DNA from: Epiperipatus broadwayi
Taxonomy: Eukaryota; Onychophora; Udeonychophora; Euonychophora; Peripatidae
Direction: 5' to 3'
Length of the DNA stretch: 64,000 nt
Assembly: GCA_028023455.1 (NCBI GenBank)
Contig: JAQFVV010000030.1
Location: 10,653,649 to 10,717,648, forward strand
Shown here: in pieces, positions 58,791 to 64,000 of the stretch
How positions within the stretch are numbered: the stretch's first letter is position 1
How the letters are laid out: each line of letters begins with the position of its first letter
Program-made: the position numbers and the translations under genes
The notes under the pieces: model-generated
What the model saw: the letters and a program-made list of their open reading frames with translations, nothing else
Told to the model about the DNA's origin: nothing
The model's database searches: none

Positions 58791-59677
58791 AAAAACCAGT
58801 AGTGTTGAAAGTAGATTATCCATATTTATTATTAATCATCAAAGAGTGTAGGAATATTTGAATAAAACTACATGATGAATAAATACTAATTTATTTGCAA
58901 ATACAATGTACAATACACTAAAGAGAGCAAAATAAATGAATTAATGATCTTTTATTTAGATTATCAATTAAACAGAAAGTTATAGATTTCGAGTTTTTAA
59001 AAATGAAGCATTTTACAAAAATTCTTCCGCAATTAGTTAAAAAGACTAATTTCAATGATTATTAGACACATAATATTCTAAAAATATTTAGAATTAAGTT
59101 CACTGGAATAATTTTAACAATGAGATACAAATTTATTAACAACAATAAAAAATGACATTAACGTTTATAGAATACTGCTATACACATATAAGCTTTCTGA
59201 TTTTGATTAATATACAGAATTCAAGTTATTACACTGTGGTTTACATATATGTTGCAATATGTTTACTTAAAATACAGTCAGCATACAGACATGTGGCTTA
59301 ATAATTTCTGAACATATTTGAAGTGTCATAAAATAATAAAAAATTTAAGTAATCATATTTAATGGTACCAACACCTCATACTGGGTTTAGTTTATTAACA
59401 TATTTGAATCATCAAATACAAATAAAATAAATGGTTAAAATTTTAAGTTATCATATTTTAATGATACAAATGCTTTATACTAGGTTTATATAAAATACAT
59501 TTGAAGATATTGATGTATCTAAAAAATTCATGCTTGCAAACTGATAGAAACATGTTTCATAAATGCTGATTCTATCTCTCTCAGTGTTTATGTAAACAAG
59601 CTTGTACGGAGATATTGGTAAAGTTCCATCTATCATAAAATGCAAGTTATAGCAAGTTACAAAATTTATAATTTCTT
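58791..59677. other. AT-rich DNA; weak PLE relic at its end
   Basis: The segment 59540-59675 resembles the family 4 terminal repeat (AACTGATAGAAACATG, ATTGGTAAAGTTCCATCTA, AGCAAGTTACAAAATTTATA). The rest holds nothing recognised. Confidence 0.45.
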
Positions 59678-60243
59678 TTGTTGGCAGCAGGATTCAAATA
59701 TAAAACCATTAAAAAGAAAATCATGAAATTTAATAGTACAATAAACAATAAATTACCTCGCACTAATCTACCTAGAATAACAATCCCCTACATCCCTAAA
59801 ATATCTAGCAAACTAATGAAAACTTTAAACAATAAATTCAACATAATATTCAGAACTCCACCCAATTCCCTAGGTTGATCAATAACTCTAAAGACCACAT
59901 TGATCGATCGCTCACCCCACATGTGGTGTACTCTATTTCCTGCCCTCAAGCCGGATGCCACGCTACATATTATGGGGAAATGAAAGCCACAATTAATACC
60001 AGATTGGCTCAACATTATTACACATTCAACAGAGCTCAAACGAACAGCAACACATCCTCCGTATTTTTCGAACATAGTAAACAATCTGGGCACAACTTCA
60101 TACCTGCCAACCCCATTATTTTATGTTCAGAGCCAAATGATTACAGGAGAAAAATAAAGGAGGCATTCTATATTAATAGAGACATCCATGCCATTAACAG
60201 AAAGGACACATGCTTCGAGATCTCGAAAAAATGGGCTACGTAA
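59678..60243 (+). pseudogene. Penelope-like element D: C-terminal RT and GIY-YIG region
   Basis: The first frame (to 59878) ends the linker between RT and nuclease (LPRITIPYIPKISSKLMKTL and FRTPPNSLG). The second frame, offset, begins at 59875 and reads HVVYSISCPQAGC, then ATYYGEM, TRLAQH and finally YRRKIKEAFYI. These are degenerate GIY-YIG blocks with the catalytic glutamate in KEAF. The one-step frame offset and the YYGE instead of YIGE show decay, but the 122-codon nuclease frame is otherwise open, suggesting a younger copy than PLEs A-C. The RT core is absent. The 3' hammerhead relic follows 55 bp after the stop. Confidence 0.87.
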
Positions 60244-60297
60244 CAGTAGCTTTTTTGAATATTTACATTTGCATATATTTATTACACTTTTCATGAA

Positions 60298-60338
60298 GGC
60301 TATGAGTATGAGGCATGGTTCCTCGAAAACGTTCAGCC
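60298..60338 (+). ncRNA. Decayed hammerhead directly 3' of PLE D (family 5)
   Basis: The elements are stem I GGCT/AGCC, a core region ATGAGTAT that departs from CUGANGA, stem II GAGG-CATGGTT-CCTC, GAA, perfect palindromic stem III AACGTT and cleavage-position C. Stems I-III and the GAAA box are intact; the core is broken and one base longer than it should be. Its position right after the PLE stop codon matches the known location of hammerheads in PLE terminal repeats. Confidence 0.6.
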
Positions 60339-63300
60339 GATAAATTTTTAATAGTAAGTTATATTTTCTCTAATTAATAATTACAATTAAGTATTTTTTG
60401 TTTTTACATATAAGGAGAAATTAAAACCATATTTATTACATATATATATATACATAAATATGTGCAGTATAATAATTTATTAACATATTTGAATTCATCA
60501 CAATAATAAAATTATTAACATTTTTCATAATTAATTTCATGTTGAATACACATAAAATTCACATATACATGTGTATATAAAAAAAAATAATATGAATAAG
60601 TTATCAAATTCTCTCATAACAGTTTACTCTCTTTTTTTCGTAAAAAAAAATAATATCAATTCCTTGACCAATAATAAAAGTTACATCTTTCAGCAGGTAT
60701 ATTTTTTTTTTTGTAATCTAAAACGAGTTTTTTTTTTTTTAATTTTTCTTTTTTTTAAAAATAGAATCATCAATGAATTAATTTTTTACTCTTAGTTTTC
60801 CTTTTTTTTTTAAAATTCAAGCAAAAATTGTTTTTTTTTTATTTCACTTCTAAACTATATAGATTTTAAATGTTATTTTCACTAAAAAAAAATATTTACA
60901 ATTTTGTTCTCATTATCTAAAATGATACTCAACTTAACAGCTGGCCTTCGTATATCTTTCTTTATCTGTGCTTCTCTGCATATAGATAAAACAGCATATG
61001 TATAACTAATTCTTCAGCCACCTGATGGATTCTCTTGATGGGAGGCAGTCCAAGATTGTCCTCATCAGCAAAGATATAATCAGGTACCTGTCGGCATTCA
61101 CTCAGATCCCCTTAGACTTTAGGCAAGCCATCCATTTTCATCCACACTAGGACTTTGAAATACTGGAAGGTGTCTCTTTTTCTCCATGTGGACTTGCTCT
61201 CCTTGCCTTCATTTATAATTTCATTGTAACTATTTGTATAACTCTGGAAATCAACTACTACAGAAACCAGCTATTATAGCAACTAACTACTCTAGCTTTT
61301 ATCAACCCCTTTTATAGTTAGGGAGGGGTGAAAAATTTATTAATTAAAAATCTTTTTCTTATCTTTTCAAAAAATCATGTTAATCCTTTTAAAAGCAACT
61401 TGGAAATTTTATCAAAAGTATGATCAACAAGTTTTACTTAAAAGAAAAGATTTCCAAAATAGATAGTAAACATTTTACCAAAAATATTATATAAGCTTTT
61501 TTTAAAAACATAAAAAGATTTTTAACTAAATAGTGAAATGTATACAACATTAAGTAAAGAATTTCAAAAATTATATAGGAGAATTTTTATAATTACCAGG
61601 ATATCTAGTGTCATAAAACATGCTTGTTTTTAATTTTAAAATTAGAATTCAATAAAAATATTTATTAGACTTTTTTAAATGTTGAATTTATAATAAAATT
61701 TTAATCAAATTGTTTAATACTTTACAGTTGTTATTCCAGTGAAAAGTAGAAGATATCTACATTTTTTTTTGTCTGTACTTATTTCTACTTTTCCTTTCAA
61801 CTTTATATATATATGCCCACACACTACTATGTTGTTGTATGCCATGAAACCCATATGGTTACAGTATACACTAAACTTAGATGTAATTATAGAAAATTTG
61901 AACACGGATTTTCAAGCTCACATCAGCTATTCATGTATGTGGCCATGTGTATCAGTTATATAAAATGGAATGGAGCTAACAGTTTTTATTTATGATGATT
62001 ATATTGTTTCAAAGTGAATGATATATGTTTGTATACATATGGTATGAAAGTAATCATGGGCAAGCTAGTATAAATTATTGACTATATTCCTACTGATTTA
62101 AAAATTATTGACTGAATATATAGATCATTATATTTAGGATTATTGATATATTTATTAAATAAAAATGTATTTAATCCATCAAATTTATATCATAGAATTC
62201 TATTCCTTACATGTTTTAGAGCACTTGGGTAGGAGTGAAAACTTTAGAGCTCAACATGCAGGATAGTTGAAACTGTTAGAGTAAAGTTTTGATATAAAAA
62301 AATAGTATTGATAAAGTGTTTAAGGAAGTTGTAAATGGTATAATATTAAAAAATCAAAATCTAACTTTTTTTATTGTTATCTCTACAAATCTTAATTCAC
62401 CTTCTGACCCTCACATAAATATGACTTTTGTTTTAAATATTGGAATCTTAAAATCAAACAAGAAAAATAAATTTTTATTATTAATAATTAAAAATAAACA
62501 CAGTTAACAATCTGTTAAATTATTAATTTTATCCGGTAGCAGTTCTTTCTCAAGAAACATAACTTTGAAAAGACAAATAAGCTTACAAATTATTTCTATT
62601 TCCTGATTTGTTTTTAATTTTAACAGTGTTTTTGTTTTTCTATTTGATGCAATTCATATTATTAATGTAAACATAAGAATTTAAAACATGTGTATTTAAT
62701 CATAATTACAAAATTCTGTTGTAAGATATACACAAACTTTTAGAAATAATTTACAAGGCAGAAATTAATGGGTTTTTTTTTGTGTATGTGTGAATCAGCA
62801 CTAATACAAAAAGTGTTTGTTAAATTTTTTTTGTTGCATCTGGATATTATCAAGCATCTGGAGCTTTTTAAATAATAGTGATTGATCAAGTCAGATCTCT
62901 CAATTCTTTACCTTATTTAATGTGTGCTAAACTTTGCGAAAGACAATAACTAGCGATGATTAGAGTTTGCCAGATTATGTGGTTAAAGCATAGCTGAAAA
63001 CATTTTTAGTTGTTTATTTTCTAGTGAACTCTATTTGTTTAATATCAAAAGAGTCAACCAAATTATTTTTATATGATTTTTTACAAATACTTTGTAAATA
63101 TCAATATTATTAGTTTTATAAGTAACATTTAATGTTTATACATAAAATGCCGGACTTATTGAATAAATAGAAGCGATATTTTATTTCACAATCACACATC
63201 ATTGCCAATTTTGAAACCCTTTCATAGAAATTTAAGCTGCAGATAAACTAAAAGCATGTGTGTGATTCATAGATCTGAAGGGTAGAGGTAATTCATATAT

Positions 63301-63667
63301 CTATAGTTTATAGAATTAATATATATATTTAATTTATTATCACCGCTGTTAACAAAATTGTTAACAACTACAATAAGAACCCCCCTTTTTAATATATATA
63401 TCATATAAACTATAATGTTTTTTTCATTGAATTCAATCATACTATATACTCTCCTTTTCTAATTAAAAACTTTATTTCTTCTCATCAATCATATATACAT
63501 ATTCGCATCTTTAAACGCCCAATGTTTCGACCACTTTTTTCTAAAGTCATTTTCAAGGATGTATATTTATATCATTATTATTACAAATAAATTTAATATA
63601 TTAAATATATATATACCCTTATCATAAAGACAATATATGTATATATGATTGATGAGAAAAGATAAAG
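60339..63667. other. AT-rich DNA; no gene or CRISP exon found
   Basis: T-rich tracts at 60630-60880. A less AT-rich patch at 60950-61330 looks like an old repeat. Around 61850-61965 there is an inverted relic of the family 1 PLE terminal repeat (GAACACGGATTTTCAAG, then CCATGTGTATCAG). Open frames here are short and unsupported. Confidence 0.4.
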
Positions 63668-63890
63668 TCATTAAAACAGGCAAAACTCTCTATCCAGTAG
63701 TGCCACTCAGTGCAAGCCAAAGTAAACAATGGATGCCAGAAGGCTAGTGCATAAAATCCCTATCTAGTGCCTACTCATCCAATACCCCCAGATTAGTTTC
63801 TAGCTTGTGGCTTTCATCAGTGAAGAGCTTTGGATCTGAGAGCAAGCATAAGAAATGGTGATTATGTGATGTTTAATGGTTTAGGAAATA
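63668..63890. mobile_element. PLE terminal repeat, family 3, third locus
   Basis: TTAAAACAGGCAAAACTCTC, GCCAGAAGGCTAGTGCATAA and CCTATCTAGTGCCTACTCAT match 36925-37030 closely. It continues through a hammerhead unit and then AGCAAGCATAAGAAATGG and GATGTTTAATGGTTTA, the usual family flank. Confidence 0.82.
63785..63835 (-). ncRNA. Hammerhead motif, family 3, core intact
   Basis: The minus strand reads CCAAAGCTCTTCA, core CTGATGA (plus-strand 63814-63820), A-AGC-CACAA-GCT-A as stem II, GAA, stem III ACTAAT, cleavage-position C, then TGGGG. All essential core bases are present. Stem III has lost the palindrome of its sisters (ACTAGT) but keeps the A15.1-U16.1 pair. Confidence 0.58.
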
Positions 63891-64000
63891 AGGTCTTTAA
63901 AAAGAAAAGAAGGAGAGTATATAATTTGATTTTTGCTTCTGTACAGAAAAATATTTACTCATTTGTAAGTGATAACAATGATGATGTATCAGATTTAAGT

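Noticed and set aside
54858-64000. Upstream CRISP exon ending GHYTQ, searched on the minus strand
   Set aside because: No sequence fitting GHYTQ followed by a donor was found by eye; the exon is either beyond the window or too divergent to see.

Overview
The window is animal nuclear DNA. It is very AT-rich (I estimate 70-75 % AT by eye) and intron- and repeat-dominated, with no bacterial gene organisation. Species cannot be fixed from the sequence. The mix of Penelope-like elements (PLEs), a LINE, hAT and Tc1/mariner-type non-autonomous DNA elements, a tRNA-derived SINE and very long introns points to an invertebrate with a large genome.

Only one host protein-coding gene can be supported. 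It lies on the minus strand and spans almost the whole window as three small exons: 54772-54857 (end of a CAP domain), 18119-18207 (CAP end plus hinge) and 2882-3012 (C-terminal six-cysteine CRD and stop). Splice sites and reading phases fit across introns of about 36.6 kb and 15.1 kb. The product is a cysteine-rich secretory protein (CRISP). Its 5' exons were not found and are probably upstream, beyond position 64000.

Nearly everything else is transposon sequence lying in those introns or flanking the gene. PLE remnants with reverse-transcriptase and/or GIY-YIG coding occur at 16.0-17.3, 20.4-21.8, 39.0-41.3 and 59.7-60.3 kb. Their terminal repeats, alone or in inverted pairs, occur at 3.8, 7.7-8.8, 15.6, 17.3-18.1, 32.9, 36.9-37.5, 43.2-43.7, 44.5-44.8, 57.7 and 63.7 kb. 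Many carry a hammerhead-ribozyme (HHR) pattern: CUGANGA, stem II, GAAA, a short palindromic stem III, the cleavage base, and a flanking stem I. At least two copies keep every core base. A decayed LINE lies at 9.25-13.9 kb and is interrupted by a 1.4-kb inverted-repeat element. A 1628-bp hAT-type element (5337-6964) has a perfect 8-bp target duplication. A Tc1/mariner-type element lies at 1552-2444. Five copies of a tiny tRNA-Gly-like SINE are present, three with clear target-site duplications. Foldback elements lie at 0.62, 19.2, 33.2 and 54.9 kb, and long microsatellites include about 110 units of (TTA).

The 46.1-52.3 kb block, inside the large CRISP intron, differs in texture: few microsatellites and no recognised transposon. 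At its upper edge is a minus-strand promoter-like module: a three-unit heat-shock element 12 bp from a TATAAATA box, with a second perfect element 270 bp further upstream. It may drive an unannotated, possibly heat-inducible, transcript.

The most interesting signals are (i) several sequence-distinct HHR-bearing PLE terminal families in one 64-kb window, repeatedly arranged as head-to-head inverted pairs, and (ii) the heat-shock-type promoter over an uncharacterised intronic block.
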